From: Myotis daubentonii
Taxonomy: Eukaryota; Chordata; Mammalia; Chiroptera; Vespertilionidae
Direction of reading: 5' to 3'
NCBI RefSeq assembly: GCF_963259705.1
Contig: NC_081861.1
Location: 65,391,623-65,455,622 of the forward strand
Length of the DNA stretch: 64,000 nucleotides
Under the pieces are notes generated by a model. That model was not told where the DNA came from and made no database searches. It saw only the letters and a program-made list of their open reading frames with translations. Both the position numbers and the translations under genes were made by a program. Positions 1 through 11,573 of the stretch are shown in pieces. The first letter of the stretch is position 1. The number at the start of each line of letters is the position of its first letter.

Positions 1-89
1 CATTTTAATTATGATGTGTCTTGGTGTGGTCCTCTTTGGATTCCTTTTGTTTGGGGTTCTCCGCGCTTCTTGGACCTGTAAGTCCATTA
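1..89 (-). mobile_element. L1/HAL1 ORF1 fragment fused to U6
   Basis: Read on the minus strand, this is L1 ORF1 coding sequence. It is nearly identical to 39319-39408 of the HAL1-like element in this window (shared CCAAGAAGCGC, CAAAGAGGACCACACC and CATAATTAAAATG). It follows directly, in the same orientation, the 3' T-run of the U6 copy at 90-196, and continues beyond the window edge. The arrangement is that of a chimeric retrocopy, with U6 as the 5' part and L1 as the 3' part. Confidence 0.85.
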
Positions 90-196
90 AAAAATATGGA
101 ACGCTTCACGAATTTGCGTGTCATCCTTGCTCAGGGGCCATGCTAATCTTCTCTGTATCGTTCTAATTTTAGTATATGTGCTGCCGAAGCGAGCAC
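90..196 (-). pseudogene. RNU6: U6 snRNA retrocopy (full length)
   Basis: A full 107-nt U6 small nuclear RNA sequence on the minus strand, from GTGCTCGCTTCGGCAGC (ending at 196) to the terminal T-run. I see only two differences from the mammalian U6 I know: CTGAGCAAGG for CTGCGCAAGG and ATTAGAAC for ATTGGAAC. U6 is the catalytic-core snRNA of the spliceosome and is made by RNA polymerase III from an external promoter. The DNA upstream of this copy (197-260) shows no TATA or PSE-like element at the right spacing, and its 3' end runs straight into L1 ORF1. It is therefore best read as a retrotransposed copy and not a working gene. Confidence 0.92.
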
Positions 197-635
197 AGTA
201 TTAGGTTCTAAATATCAACTTCCAATGTGTGTAACTTTCAAACATCTTGTCAGGTTTCAGCTGGGATAAACTATAAATATTCCTGGGAGTAGTAAACAAC
301 CTTCATAGATGCAAGAGGCATTCCCAAAGAGGGTGAAAGAGATACTACCCATCCAAGATCTAAGATAAGAGCCATTCTCAAAGATACTCAAAAGATATAA
401 AGCCTTAGAACATTCCTTTTGAGATATGGAAATAGTTGATAAGACCCTCGCTGCAAATGGAGTACAACTCACATTTCTGTTCATCCATATCTACCCACAA
501 ATGGGGTGCAATCCACATCTTTGTCCAGCCATACTTTTGGGGCCTCCAACCTGATGATTGCTAATCCAAATTCTCATCACACACAAAAATGAAACAGGTG
601 AGAAGGCTGTAACTGTCTCTGGGAAAGAAAACATT
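197..635. other. no recognised feature
   Basis: Non-coding sequence without a repeat family I can name. It contains only short chance reading frames. Confidence 0.5.
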
Positions 636-637
636 TA

Positions 638-802
638 CAGTGGGGCCTTGACTTACGAGTGTCCCGACTAACGAGTTTGTTGAGATATCAGCTGTCTCTC
701 GGCTGATTTTTTGCATTGAGTTGATAGAGTAATTTGAGTTAATGAGCTCATTAACGAGCTCGATCTCGGAACAAATTAAACTCATAAGTCAAGGCCCCAC
801 TG
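638..802. mobile_element. Tc1/mariner (Tigger-like) MITE, TA target
   Basis: A 165-bp element with terminal inverted repeats starting CAGTGGGGCCTTGACTTAC, about 24 bp with one mismatch between ends. It is flanked by TA on both sides (636-637 and 803-804). TA duplication and a CAGTGG start fit pogo/Tigger-type non-autonomous elements. It is too short to code for a transposase. Confidence 0.85.
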
Positions 803-1243
803 TATAACTAATGAGTACCAAAAAACAAATTCACAAGTCACCTTTTAAAGCTCTAATTCTAACAAACTTCTTTTCCTATTAATCTGAATTTGAAAAGGAA
901 ATGGCAACAATGAAATTTTACCTTCTCTCTCAACCAGGCACCATAGATAGAGATCTAGATAACTGACTTTGGTAAGAATTCTCACCTTTTGCTGGATTCT
1001 GCCAGTTTTCTCAAAATCTTGTCTGTAGGCTGTTCCAGCAGGTCTCATGCTGACCACCAGAAACTAAAGAAGAGGAAAAATAATTTTTTCTCTATCCTTT
1101 TACAGAAAGCATGTCAAACTCACAGCCCACAGGCTGCATGTGGCCCACAACAAATATTTTTGCGGCCCAGCCAATATAACGGTATGTAAGAAACATTTTA
1201 ATAAAAATTTCATAACTTAATTTTTACAATATCCTGTTATACA

Positions 1244-1297
<54 letters not shown>

Positions 1298-2140
1298 CCT
1301 AATATGCAAATAGACCAAACGGTGGAACAACCAAACAACCAAACAACTGGTCACTATGATGTGTGCTGACCACCAGGGGGTGCACAGAACACAGCGGGCA
1401 TCGACCATGGTGGGATGGTGGAGCAGGTGAGCCGGGGCGCCAGACCAAGGCAGGGCACCAGTTGCTGTCATTAGGGTGAGCCTCTGTTGGTTACTGAAAA
1501 TTCTTTGCTCCCATGTGCCACGGTCCTGCCTGGCACTCGTACTTGCTGCTGGCACTGGCCCCACTTGCACACACTGCCAGCACCCGGCACTGGCCCTAAT
1601 TACTCCATGCCATCAGTGGGTGCTAGCAGCATCTGCCGGTCTGATCACCCCTCAGAGCTTCTCCATCTCCCTCTGCTCCTGAGGGGTGATCGGGGCCAGA
1701 GTTGCCTCTCACACTCTCTGCCTGCAATGGCCCCGCTCACACCCGCTGCTGGCACCAGAGCTGTCAGCGAGTGTGAGCAGCAACTGCTGGCTCCGATCAC
1801 CCCTGAGGGCTTCTCCACCTCCCCCTGCTCTTGAGAGGCAATCGGGCCAGCAGCCACCACTAAAACCCGCTGAAGGCACTGGTCCTGCTTGCACCCACTG
1901 CTGGCGCCAGCCCCAATCACTCTGCTCCATCAGTGGGTGTGAGTGGGGCCAGTGCCATTAGCACATGGGAGTGGCAGCAATGGGAGGGGGGCTGCCAGCA
2001 GACCGGACCGACTGAGGACTGCAGTGGGAGGGGCCAGGCAGGGGCATGGAGGATGAACCAAGACCCGCCCCTGTGCCCACCGCAGCCTCATGGCCCACAG
2101 TTCCTTTCAAGGTGCACGAATGTGTGCACTGGACCCCTAG
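1244..2140 (+). mobile_element. Helitron (HeliBat-type, non-autonomous)
   Basis: Starts TCTATATA after an A at 1243 and ends at CTAG, followed by T2141. Just before the end is the hairpin arm pair GTGCACGAATGTGTGCAC. 'AATATGCAAATAGACCAAAC' follows the 5' end, as in the copy at 30665. The interior is GC-rich with degenerate repeats and carries one CTCF-like half motif (1370-1383). There is no Rep/helicase coding capacity. It is nested inside the hAT element at 1106-2621. Confidence 0.88.
1246..1293. repeat. (TA)n microsatellite in Helitron 5' end
   Basis: About 24 TA units directly after the Helitron 5' TC. The usual 5' end reads TCCTATATAATAAAAG, so the repeat looks like an expansion of the terminal TATATA. 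Confidence 0.9.
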
Positions 2141-2629
2141 TAATTATTAATAACGAACTACGTTAGCTAATGACTGATTACTATAATTGTGTTGCATTCA
2201 TTTCCCTTACACACCTTATGCACAGGCGCACCATTTCTATCCACTAATACTAGCAGTGAATATTTTAGCAGCCAATTGCCAAGTCATTAGTCTTGGACTG
2301 ACTTGTTTGGTGTGCACTACAGGAGCTATTTTTCTTTCGTAGAACAAGAAAAATAGATTTATTTGCGTTATGCTTATTAATTTCTGCAGTTATTCAGTGT
2401 CTGGTAAGTTAATGTTCAAGAAAAAAGATTTATTTTTATTAAAATGTTCTATTATTTTATGTTAACGATGACTCATTTATTTCAGCCCTTTGTATTCAGC
2501 ATCTCTATCAAAAAAAAAAACCTATGTTTCTATGAAAATTGAAGCTTTTGTTTTTTGCGGCCCACGTAAACTGAAACCTTGTTTATTTGGCCCGTGGTAG
2601 CCTTTCAGTTTGACATGCTTACTTTACAG

Positions 2630-2994
2630 TAATTGCTATGCTAAGACTCCTTTTTCTATAAGGCATCTTGGAAATGGGTAAGCTTATCTAGGTAAAAGAT
2701 TCTCCACTGTGGCCACAGTAATTCAAAATGACTTAAGGATAACCTGCTTGTTCATCCTTAAAAGAAAAAACTTTCACCTGAGGCCCCACACTACACCTGG
2801 TCCAGTTTAAGTCAGACCCAGTCAAACCTTGGACCTAGTCTAGTTTTTAAGTCAGATCCAATCTAACTCTGGCTGGATCTGGACTCAGTCTGGAGACGAA
2901 GTTCTCAGATAAAGTCTGACAACTCAACACAAAGGTGGCAGAACTGGGATCCAAAGGGATTTACTGTACCCGGGACCTCCAGAAGCAGCTAGAG
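2630..2994. other. unidentified, possible LTR remnant
   Basis: Contains imperfect internal repeats around 2795-2890 (CCAGTTTAAGTCAGACCCAG and variants). A stretch at 2925-2960 is faintly like an LTR/primer-binding-site junction. I cannot assign a family. Confidence 0.25.
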
Positions 2995-3216
2995 CAGTGG
3001 TTCTCAACCTTGGCTGCACATGAGAATCACCTGGGAATCTTTTTAAAATCCTGATTTCTGGGCCTCATCCTCCGGAAATTCTGTTTCTTTGTTATGGGGT
3101 GAGGCCACAACATTAGTAACAAAGAAACAGAGTTTCCGGAGGATGAGGTCCAGAAATCAGGATTTTAAAAAGATTCCCAGGTGATTCTAATGTGCAGCCA
3201 AGGTTGAGAACCACTG
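2995..3216. mobile_element. palindromic hAT-Charlie-type MITE
   Basis: A 222-bp near-perfect inverted repeat: left arm 2995-3094, right arm 3117-3216, about 100 bp each with three mismatches, around a 22-bp centre. Ends are CAGTGGTTCTCAACCTTGG. It is flanked by 8-bp duplications AGCTAGAG (2987-2994) and AGCTGGAG (3217-3224), as expected for hAT. It resembles the MER5 group in its ends; the long palindrome is unusual. Confidence 0.85.
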
Positions 3217-3224
3217 AGCTGGAG

Positions 3225-3628
3225 AGCAGTGAGCTCAAGGGGCTCATCGGGTTACTTCCCCTGCTTGTTCCTTGCTCTTGGGGGCCACAGGTGGTCTACT
3301 TCAGTTTCCTTTTCTGATCAAAAGTCCCTCTTATAACCACAACTGTTAAAAGATAAACTGAGGCTTATTAAACATTGTACAAGTTTATTTGGTTGAGCAG
3401 CACCAACAGGAGCTCTGGCAGAGGCTCTTAGAGAAAAAAGGAGAACGCAAAGGAAGAAAATGATTGTTTGAGTATAACTAGTTTAAAGCCTCATTGACTT
3501 TTTGTGATTTGTTGCCCCCAGGTTTTAATTCTGTAGCCTTGAGTCATTTGTAGACATAGATTTTGGTTTGCTTATGGAGGCTGCTGCGGCAGTAGGGCCA
3601 CCTCAGTCTAAAGGCCTCCCTGTTTAAC

Positions 3629-3631
<3 letters not shown>
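3225..3631. other. no assigned feature
   Basis: Non-coding. The reverse strand near 3370-3390 holds an AATAAA-like signal and the composition suggests an old LTR, but I see no defining ends. Confidence 0.3.

Positions 3632-3687
<56 letters not shown>
3632..3687. repeat. (TA)n microsatellite
   Basis: About 28 uninterrupted TA units immediately left of the Tigger-type element. Confidence 0.95.
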
Positions 3688-3690
<3 letters not shown>

Positions 3691-4519
3691 CATGCCTCGT
3701 TTTATTGTGCTTTACTTAATTTAGTGCGGGGCCTAAAAAAATAATACTTTTCCTCCCATTTTCTAAGTTTCTATAACTGGGCTAATAAATTAACAGAGAC
3801 AGAGTAACAGAACATCAAATTTTTAATGGGTGCGCACAGAGACTTCACTTAAGCATGAACATTCCAAACACAGTGAGGCAAAACTGGCTATATATGACAT
3901 TTTGGACAAAGGATAAAAGGGAACAGGGTCTTAGATTTTAAAAGTGAAAGGGAACACACATGGAAGATATATTTTTGCTAAGCAACATAAGAAACGATGG
4001 GACTCGGAGGGAGAGGGGATCTAGCCAATAGGCGTGGAGTCCTCTGTGGAATGCTATGGTGACTGTGCTGAGGTTTCTTTCCTAAAGCAGGAATTTCCAC
4101 CTGAATCTCTTAGGCGAAAGAGGATGAAGGGTCAAAGGTATTTTCTGCACCATTTAAAAAAATAACCAGCTTAAGATCAATATCCCAAAAGGCAGCTTTA
4201 GCGTGATAAAAACTCCAGTCCCCTGCAGCATTATTGCATTTTATAGAAATTGAAGGTAAGATCCTTCCCTAGAAAAAAAATTACAACTTGCTTTGTTATC
4301 AGATGATGGTTTGCATTTTTTAGCAATAAAGTATTTTTTTTTAATTAAGGATGTACATAGACATAATGCTATTGCACACTCAATAGACTACAGTATAGTG
4401 TAAACATAAGTTTTATATACACTGGGAAACCAAAAAATTGATGTAAGTCCTTTCATTTGTGGGATTTGCTCTATTGCAGTGGTCTTGAACCAAACCTGCA
4501 ATATTTCTGAGGCATGCCA
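3688..4519. mobile_element. Tigger-type DNA transposon remnant
   Basis: The left end reads GACATGCCTCGTTTTATTG and the right end GCAATATTTCTGAGGCATGCC, which are inverted versions of each other. The right part (about 4340-4519) has the typical 'actacagtatagtgtaaaca' and 'ctgggaaaccaaaaaattg' stretches of this family. The middle (about 3740-4200) looks like a later insertion of LTR character that I cannot name. There is no transposase frame. Confidence 0.7.
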
Positions 4520-6983
4520 TGCCCATATGTATATATGCCCATATGTATATGTAAATATATATATATTTTTTTATATTAGTTTTATATTTTTTAATATAGT
4601 TTTATATTAAAGGTAAAAGAGCTTTTGTTTCTACCAGGAAAATCATTTTTGCAATAGTTTTTTTAATATTTGGAAATGGAAAAGAAGAATGATATAATTC
4701 AAATGGCCATTAGATGGAGCTGTTTCTCCTTAGAAATCATTATACAGACACATCTTTTATTTGGCTGATCAGAAAAAATAAGAATAGCTTTAAAATGCCA
4801 TAAAGTAGTAATAGGTTTTTGAAACATTAATTCTTAGTACAGCTAAAACAGAAAAATAATAAAAACTCACTTCAAACCTGCTTAAGTTCTCACTAGCCTC
4901 TAAGGAAACAGTCTAAATTGAAACCAACGCAGTGCTGCTGTTTGGTACATGGACAAGTCGGTTTCAGAGCTCATATCATTTTGAAGGTTTTATAGAGTAA
5001 ACAGAAGAAAGTGTTATATGAGTGCCATCTTTACCATTGGGAAGCTAATAAAGTTATCTGTTCTAATTTTTAATTTGAAAGAGTATTCAAGAGAAAGTGC
5101 CATAATTTTAAAGAGACAAAAACACATTTTTGGGTGATCAAATTTTTAAAGGCATAAGCATACATTTGGGACATAACATGATCTCCAGCCAACTGATTAT
5201 TAGATGAAACAGACAAAATTGTAACTAAATGAGGAAGAAAAATGTTAGAAAAAAATCTGTGCCAATTATGAGCACTTATCTAAAGATTTACGGTTCATTA
5301 TATATTAATTATCTTGAGGCTTTTGAAACGATTGACATTCTGGAAGAGGCTACATTAGAAACAATACTGTGAATATTTTCTTAGTTTGATTTCCTATTGT
5401 ACAAGCGCAGAAAGAAGCACCTTAATTGCAGTCTTGTATTCGTTTTTTTTTTTCCTGAGAAGAATAAAAGTGTTTTTCAAGCAAAGCATGATAAAAATTC
5501 CTAAAAATATTCAATCTTTTACTTTCTGCAATACATAAAATTGGCATGCATGCCTGTGCATATACAGAGAGAGCTATTGAATATTTTTGAACAATGTGAC
5601 CTGAGTGTTATTTCAGAAAAAAAAAAAAAAAAAACCCTGGTGGCAGTCTGTAGATTGACTAGAATGAGGAAATACTGTGAACAGCAAGATTACTTAAGAT
5701 ACCGTTCCTATAGTTTAAATGAGAGATCACGAATGCCTGACAGTGAATCATAGTGAGTAAGAATGAGAAAAAGGAGAGATACAAGCCATTAAGGTAAGAA
5801 TTGTTATTAATATACTGAGCTGGTAGGAGATCATCTGCAAATAGAATTTCTATTGACTTAAAATAAGCAATTTATTATTATTTGAGATGAGTAATGCATC
5901 AAAGAAAGAATAATACATTACAGAAAAATAAATTTTGAGGAAAATAGTTTCATATTAATAATCTAAAGGGCTAAAAGCAAACAAAATAGTGTTCTATTGT
6001 GCTGTTTATTATGTCTCTATCACAATAGAATAAAACTAGAACCAATTAAAGTGGTTCTGAGGTATTCACAGTTCCAGCCCAAACAAGCATTTGATTTTAA
6101 CTTGAAAAAAAATTTTCTATTTAAAGAAGCCTCTTTAAAAGGAAATTCACAAAGTTCATGTAACCGTCCTTCCATTTATGTTTATCATATCTCTTTAGCA
6201 ACTCATCCTTTATATATGCCCACATGTGGGATGGTAATCTTTTTATTCTAATGGATTTTGATCTTTATGTGCTAATAATTTCTCAGTTTTTATGTTCTCC
6301 TTTTCTCTTTCTAAATCTGCTTTAAAAATAAGGATAAAAAAGACTCCATCTTTGTTGACTCATTTAGCCCAGCATAAATTTAGTTATTGACAGATCAATT
6401 AAAACATATTTATATGGTGGTAGTCATATATTATCAAACAGTACTTCACCATAAGAGATAATCTTTATTTTAAACAATACAAGTCATTTGTTCTGTTGAA
6501 TTTATATTTTAAAATATACACATTTTATGAATTGAAGATTATCATACAAATTTTAGTCTATAGACTATAGTCATATAATATAAATTATCCAGATAGTGGG
6601 TAAAATAAAAATCAGTGATCTGTATATAATATCTAAATTCTTCCAGCTGTGAAAATTTAGGGTAATGTTGTGAGAGTATGAAGGTGTAATTACAGTCATG
6701 TGAAAGTATGTGCACAAATCATTCTGCTTCTATGGGAGATTTCTAAATGTACCTGCAGAAATGCAGCATATAGCCGATGAGAAATAAGGTACATTTTCAT
6801 TCTTATCCAGGGTAATCCCCACTACTACCTGTCCCCTAACCCAATGCAGTTTATCCTTAAGATTGCAGTAGGAAGTTTGTTCTACTTACTCAACGTGTAA
6901 ATCTAAAGCTTAGGTTCTTTCAAACTTCTGGTTAGACATTATACAGGAGCACAAAAAACAATGGTGAACACCCTTAGGCAGGC

Positions 6984-6986
<3 letters not shown>

Positions 6987-7033
<47 letters not shown>
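6987..7033. repeat. (GA)n microsatellite
   Basis: About 23 GA units. The serine/leucine-rich frame across it is an artefact of the repeat. Confidence 0.95.
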
Positions 7034-7035
<2 letters not shown>

Positions 7036-8057
7036 TATAGGCCCTGCTGGCTAAGTGTTTAAGTACAATGCCTCTGCCCATTTGTAAACACATTCCAATA
7101 ATGATGCAATCAAATGTGCACTCTTTCCTTTTAAGGATAATGAGAAACTTTCCTTTTCTTGTCAATAAACATCTGCAAAAATATAGTTAAAGCATCTGGG
7201 TTTTTACTGAATATTAGCAACATTCATCCAGATGTTTTAGTATCTTGAAGAGAAAGGCATAAAAGCTAGAAGCTGCATCAGCAGCTTCAGAATAAAATAA
7301 GTTTAGGGGATGGAAGACGAGAAGGGACCAGTTATAAGAGAGCCTGCTATTTGGGAAAGAAATGCCAACCAATTACTAACCAAATTATGCAATTTAACCT
7401 ATAAATGAATTTCAAAGAAATACAGTTTATACATGTCAAGAAAGCCCATTAGTTTCATTAATCAGTAATTTTAGCTAAAACAAATTTGATTTTTATGAGG
7501 AAAACTTTCAAGAATTTTTAAGTTAACATAATATTGATTTCTGAAAGTTGTTTGGGTTTGTCATTTTTATTTTAGAAGAACTGCTTATTTTCTTTAATTT
7601 AGGCTGAGACAAAAGTTGTAAGTTATGGGAACATATATGTACTTCAGTTGTCCTAGGACTAGGTGGTAGATTATTCAGCACTCATGATGGCAATAAAACA
7701 TGCTTCTTTCTTTCTATGTGAATTAAGCAGTTTTGTCACCATTGCAGGAAATAATTTCCATTTCAATAAAAAGCACCTACCTTTTGATGCTGAGATCCAA
7801 GATGAAATACTGAAAGATGCACACATTTACATTTCTTTCATATACTCTCTAGCCCTAACTTTCCATGAACTTACTTTAACCTGCAAAACTAAGGGTTTTA
7901 CCACTACTTGAAAGACCTTTCTCTTTCATTTTTCTGTTACATAGAATAAATTTATTGCCTTTTAAGAAATAATTGACAAATTTCCAGGCTTTTCTCTGAT
8001 TTAATCCATCTGCTTAAAATTGCCAATTTTTAACCAGTTGTAATGTATAATCCAACA

Positions 8058-8074
8058 ACACACACACACACACA
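8058..8074. repeat. (CA)n microsatellite
   Basis: A short run of CA units. Confidence 0.9.
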
Positions 8075-8920
8075 TCCATTGTTCTCAGACATGTGGAGAA
8101 ATGCTTAATAATAGGACATTGTCTAAGTAAATTGTGATACATTTATGTAAAGAAATAATATCCAGCCAACAAGAAAGGTACTAGAAAGTATAATTCTCCT
8201 CAGAGAAATCATTAAGAAATTACAAATATTGACTGCTTTAGGAAAAAAAGTATATAAGTTCTTGCAGGAAAAATATTCAGAAATGATGTATGTTCATGTT
8301 AAACATTGAATTTCTTTGAGTCATAGAATTTGAGTATTTTTTGTATTTTCTTTCTTATGAATCTATGCATTTTCTAATTTTTCTATAGTAAATATGCATT
8401 TTTATATAATTAAAAAACAAATATTTGATTAGAAATCTTGTAGTGTGACTTTAACAATATATACTTCAAGAGGGGCTGGTTCTAGGAAGTAGAAACACAT
8501 GACTGAGTAAAATGCTTCTACATGTGATTTGTATTTGAAAAGAGAAAATTGAAATTTGAACGGGGCTTTTAATTTATTTAGTTCTCTTATAATTGCTTAG
8601 AAAACAGAGACATTCTTAATTTAGGAAAAATGACAGAAGCCATTCAGTAAGATAAATGTTCCTATTTTTGGTAAACATCATATATGATCTTACATACGCT
8701 AATACCTGCAGAGTGTTGTTTTCACCCAAATTTGAGTAAATGTTGCAAACAGCTAATATAATGGAGGGCTGACAGCCTTTTTTTTCTTTTTTTTTTCAGA
8801 TAGCTGCAAATATTATATATGATGTACAATAAATATCCAAACTCTTTTTTGAAAGTTTTACTTATAATATACATTTTATATGAGAGGGAAGATTGGTACA
8901 GTGTTCATATTTTTCTCTTT

Positions 8921-9127
8921 AAATATATTTTAAAACTGATTTTAGAGAAGAAAGGAGAGGGAGAGAAAGAGAAACAGGGATGAGAAAGATAGATCGACTG
9001 CCTTGTGCACACCCCCAACTGAGGATGGAGCCTACAACCAGGCATGTGCCCTGACCCGGGAGTCTAACTGGCAACCTTTCAGTGTACTGAAGGATGCCCA
9101 ACCAACTGAGCCACAATGGCCAGGCAG
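8921..9127 (-). mobile_element. Ves SINE (tRNA-derived)
   Basis: On the minus strand it starts near TGGCCATTGTGGCTCAGTTG (box A region), with a B-box-like stretch, the Ves-typical 'ggcatgtgccctgacc' complement, a CT-rich 3' part and an A-rich tail. It is diverged, with no clear target duplication. Confidence 0.85.
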
Positions 9128-9223
9128 GGCTCATTTTTAAGTCAAGGATCAAAATCATGTTAATTTGAAGGACTTTTTTATTCAAATTTACAATAAGAAG
9201 TCATTTTGGAAGCTACATTTTAA

Positions 9224-9411
9224 TATGTTTTTATTAATTTCAGAGAGGGAAGGAGAGGGAGAGAGAGAGAGAGAAACATCAATGATGAGAGATAACCATC
9301 AATCGGCTGCCTCCTGCATGCCCCCTATTGAGCATGTGCCCGGACCTGGAATAGAACCATGATCTCCTGGTTCATGGGTCAAAGCTTGAACACCAAGCCA
9401 CACCAGCGGGG
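9224..9411 (-). mobile_element. Ves SINE with 18-bp target duplication
   Basis: Ves SINE on the minus strand, flanked by a perfect 18-bp duplication TTGGAAGCTACATTTTAA (9206-9223 and 9412-9429). This length is typical of L1-driven insertion. Confidence 0.93.
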
Positions 9412-9429
9412 TTGGAAGCTACATTTTAA

Positions 9430-10117
9430 ACTTTGGAATCAAATTGTTTCGTTTTTGGAAGAATAATGTATATACAATGTTATGTTAAATAATTTTTTTT
9501 TTCTAATTTGGTGCCAAAAACACCCCTCAGATATTTGGCTGAATAAAAATTTTAATAGTGTGAAAATACATGTTTTATTGAATGTCTTAAATTCATTCTG
9601 GGAGTTGCATAATGGTGCTCTTTACCAATTAAACTTGCAAACTAGTTGCAAGAGATCATTTGGTGAGTTAGAAGATAAACATGGTAAGCTGCAAATGAAC
9701 TCCATATAGGCAAAATTAGCTTTACTAATAGGTTGATACTAATGAAATATACTTTAAGAAGTAAAATTTTCATATATACACATTTATAATAAGCAAAGAA
9801 AAATATCTTTTCACTCACCTTTCTTAATCTGCTGTTCCAAAAAACAAGAGTTTAATTGGAAATGCCTCTAAAATGCAAATGACTAATATTAGATCTTTTC
9901 CTGACACAGATGGAAGGGCATCAACTGCCTGACGTTTAATAGTAGTACCTGTAAAAGAGGAAAAGGATGCCAAAATAGCAGACTATCAAAATACTAGTAC
10001 AGCTATTACTATTACTACTACATCTACATCTACTACTATTACTATTACAACTAATAGTTACACTACTAATGCTTATTATAATAATGTCTATAAATTGCTG
10101 TGTGTGTTCCATGTACA
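9430..10117. other. no gene; includes trinucleotide repeat
   Basis: Non-coding apart from an ACT/ATC-type trinucleotide repeat at about 10003-10051. Confidence 0.5.
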
Positions 10118-10285
10118 AATCAGTTCCAATAAATTATCTCATTTAATTTTAATAGTACTATGTAATAAATGCCGCTATTCCCATTTCATAAAAAGGAACT
10201 CACAAAGGTTAAATGAATTGCTCCAGGTAACACAGCTAATACACAGTATAGCTTATACCTCAAAACCCAGGTTCAACATAAAACT
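10118..10285 (-). mobile_element. MIR SINE, antisense
   Basis: Shows the MIR order in reverse: 'ttatctcatttaat', 'cccatttcataaaaaggaac', 'aggtaacacagctaat', 'aacccaggttcaa'. These are diverged from the MIR consensus, as expected for an ancient SINE. Confidence 0.8.
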
Positions 10286-10542
10286 GTAACCACAGCTTTT
10301 TTTCCATTTTGCAACAAACTTCACAGAGTCTGATAAAGAGCTGCTTTGGATATATTAAAATATCATCAATGCCTACCTGGTTCTGTAATAATTTTATTTC
10401 ATCTGAACTATTTCCCTGAACTAACAGTTTGTTATTTGTAAATAAATATTTATGCATTTACAGTAAACAATTTGAGTAACTGTACTCTGTACACATGTTA
10501 GATGGAGAATCAGGAAAGACCAAGCTTAAAGTACACTTGTGC

Positions 10543-10770
10543 TAACCCCGGCTGATATGGCTCAATTGGTTGGATGTTGTTCCGTGCACCAAAGTGTTCC
10601 CTCTTCAATCCAGGTCAAGGCACATGCCCAGGTTGTGGGCTCGATCCCTGATTGGGGATGTGCAGGAGGCATGTGCAAGAGGTAGCTAATCGATATTCCA
10701 TTCTCACATCAATGTTTCTCTCATTCTCTCTCTCTCTCCCTTCCTCTCTCTCTAAGAATCAATTTTTTAA
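10543..10770 (+). mobile_element. Ves SINE
   Basis: Plus-strand Ves from the tRNA-like head to a (CT)n stretch and A-rich tail. Flanked by a 15-bp duplication AAAGTACACTTGTGC (10528-10542), with one mismatch in the right copy (10771-10785). Confidence 0.93.
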
Positions 10771-10868
10771 AAAGTACCCTTGTGCGATAAACAAATTAGG
10801 TGCTATTGGGATATAAAAACAAGTGTACATTCTAATTTCAAGAGACATATGGCTTAAAACTATTTTTT

Positions 10869-11458
10869 TTTTGTCAGTGAACAGTTTCCTTTATTCAAGA
10901 ACCTGGACACATGCATGTAATTGCAGGGTCACCCGGCACCTCGCCCTTTGGAACATGTGAATGAGCGTCCCCAGCAACAGCGGCCAGCGGTGCATCTGCT
11001 GCCACCCCAGCATCCAGCACAAATGACTCCACCCGCCTGCCCGCCCACGGGAGATGCTGCGACCAACAGCACAAGGTGCGTCTGTCTGTCTGTCTGCTGT
11101 GATGTGAGCCAGGGAGCCTGTTCCACGCGCTCTGCTCTCAACTGGAGGCAGCGCCGGGCTGGTCCACAGGAGCCCCATCAGACTTGAACCAGGTGGTTCT
11201 GCCTTGAGCACGTGGCCCCATCCTGTCTGGCTGCCAAGCACTGAGCTCTCAACTTCCCCACTCGGCCCTGTGCCGGCTCCTACCTCCTGCCGTCAGACGC
11301 ATGCAGGCCACAATCGGGGGCCAGCCAGGACCATCCCCACCGCCTCTCCATGGCGCTCACCACCGGGAGGCTCCAAACTGGCGGGTGGGTGCCGTGGGGG
11401 CCATGGACCCCGGGGCTGCGTGGAACAGTCACAGAGTCAGCCGCCCCGCACCCGGAAA
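10869..11458 (-). pseudogene. processed retrocopy of an unidentified transcript
   Basis: A GC-rich block in AT-rich surroundings. On the minus strand it ends with AATAAA (complement at about 10891-10896) followed by an A-tail (T10863-T10872 on plus). It is flanked by a 15-bp duplication, TTAAAACTATTTTTT at 10854-10868 and TTAAGACTATTTTTT at 11459-11473. This is the signature of L1-mediated retroposition of a polyadenylated RNA about 590 nt long. The longest frame (116 codons, 10891-11241 minus) reads to the polyA signal and resembles no protein I know. The source is probably a 3' UTR or a non-coding RNA. Confidence 0.8.
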
Positions 11459-11573
11459 TTAAGACTATTTTTTAAATTTAATAGATAAGACATATACTCT
11501 TTACTATGTGCCAGACACTATTTTAATTATATCATAATTTATATAATAAATAATATTATGTTTTATATTTTTA

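Larger units (their letters stand above)
1106..2621. mobile_element. hAT transposon with nested Helitron
   Basis: Ends are AAAGCATGTCAAACT on the left and AGTTTGACATGCTTA on the right. They are inverted repeats flanked by an 8-bp target duplication with one mismatch (TTTTACAG at 1098-1105, CTTTACAG at 2622-2629). Subterminal 'gcggccc' motifs occur at both ends. Without the Helitron at 1244-2140 the element is about 620 bp and non-coding, so it is non-autonomous. Confidence 0.8.
4520..8920. other. AT-rich region, nothing recognised except simple repeats
   Basis: 4.4 kb of AT-rich non-coding DNA. It contains an A18 run near 5618, the GA and CA microsatellites listed separately, and no frame longer than about 90 codons. 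I recognise no gene or repeat family here. Confidence 0.5.

Noticed and set aside
90..196. A working U6 gene
   Set aside because: No upstream Pol III type 3 promoter pattern in 197-260, and it is fused to L1 at the 3' side.
2925..2965. A retroviral primer-binding site
   Set aside because: Only a vague resemblance; no LTR end, duplication or gag start nearby.
6974..7165. A serine/leucine-repeat peptide frame
   Set aside because: Translation of the (GA)n microsatellite.
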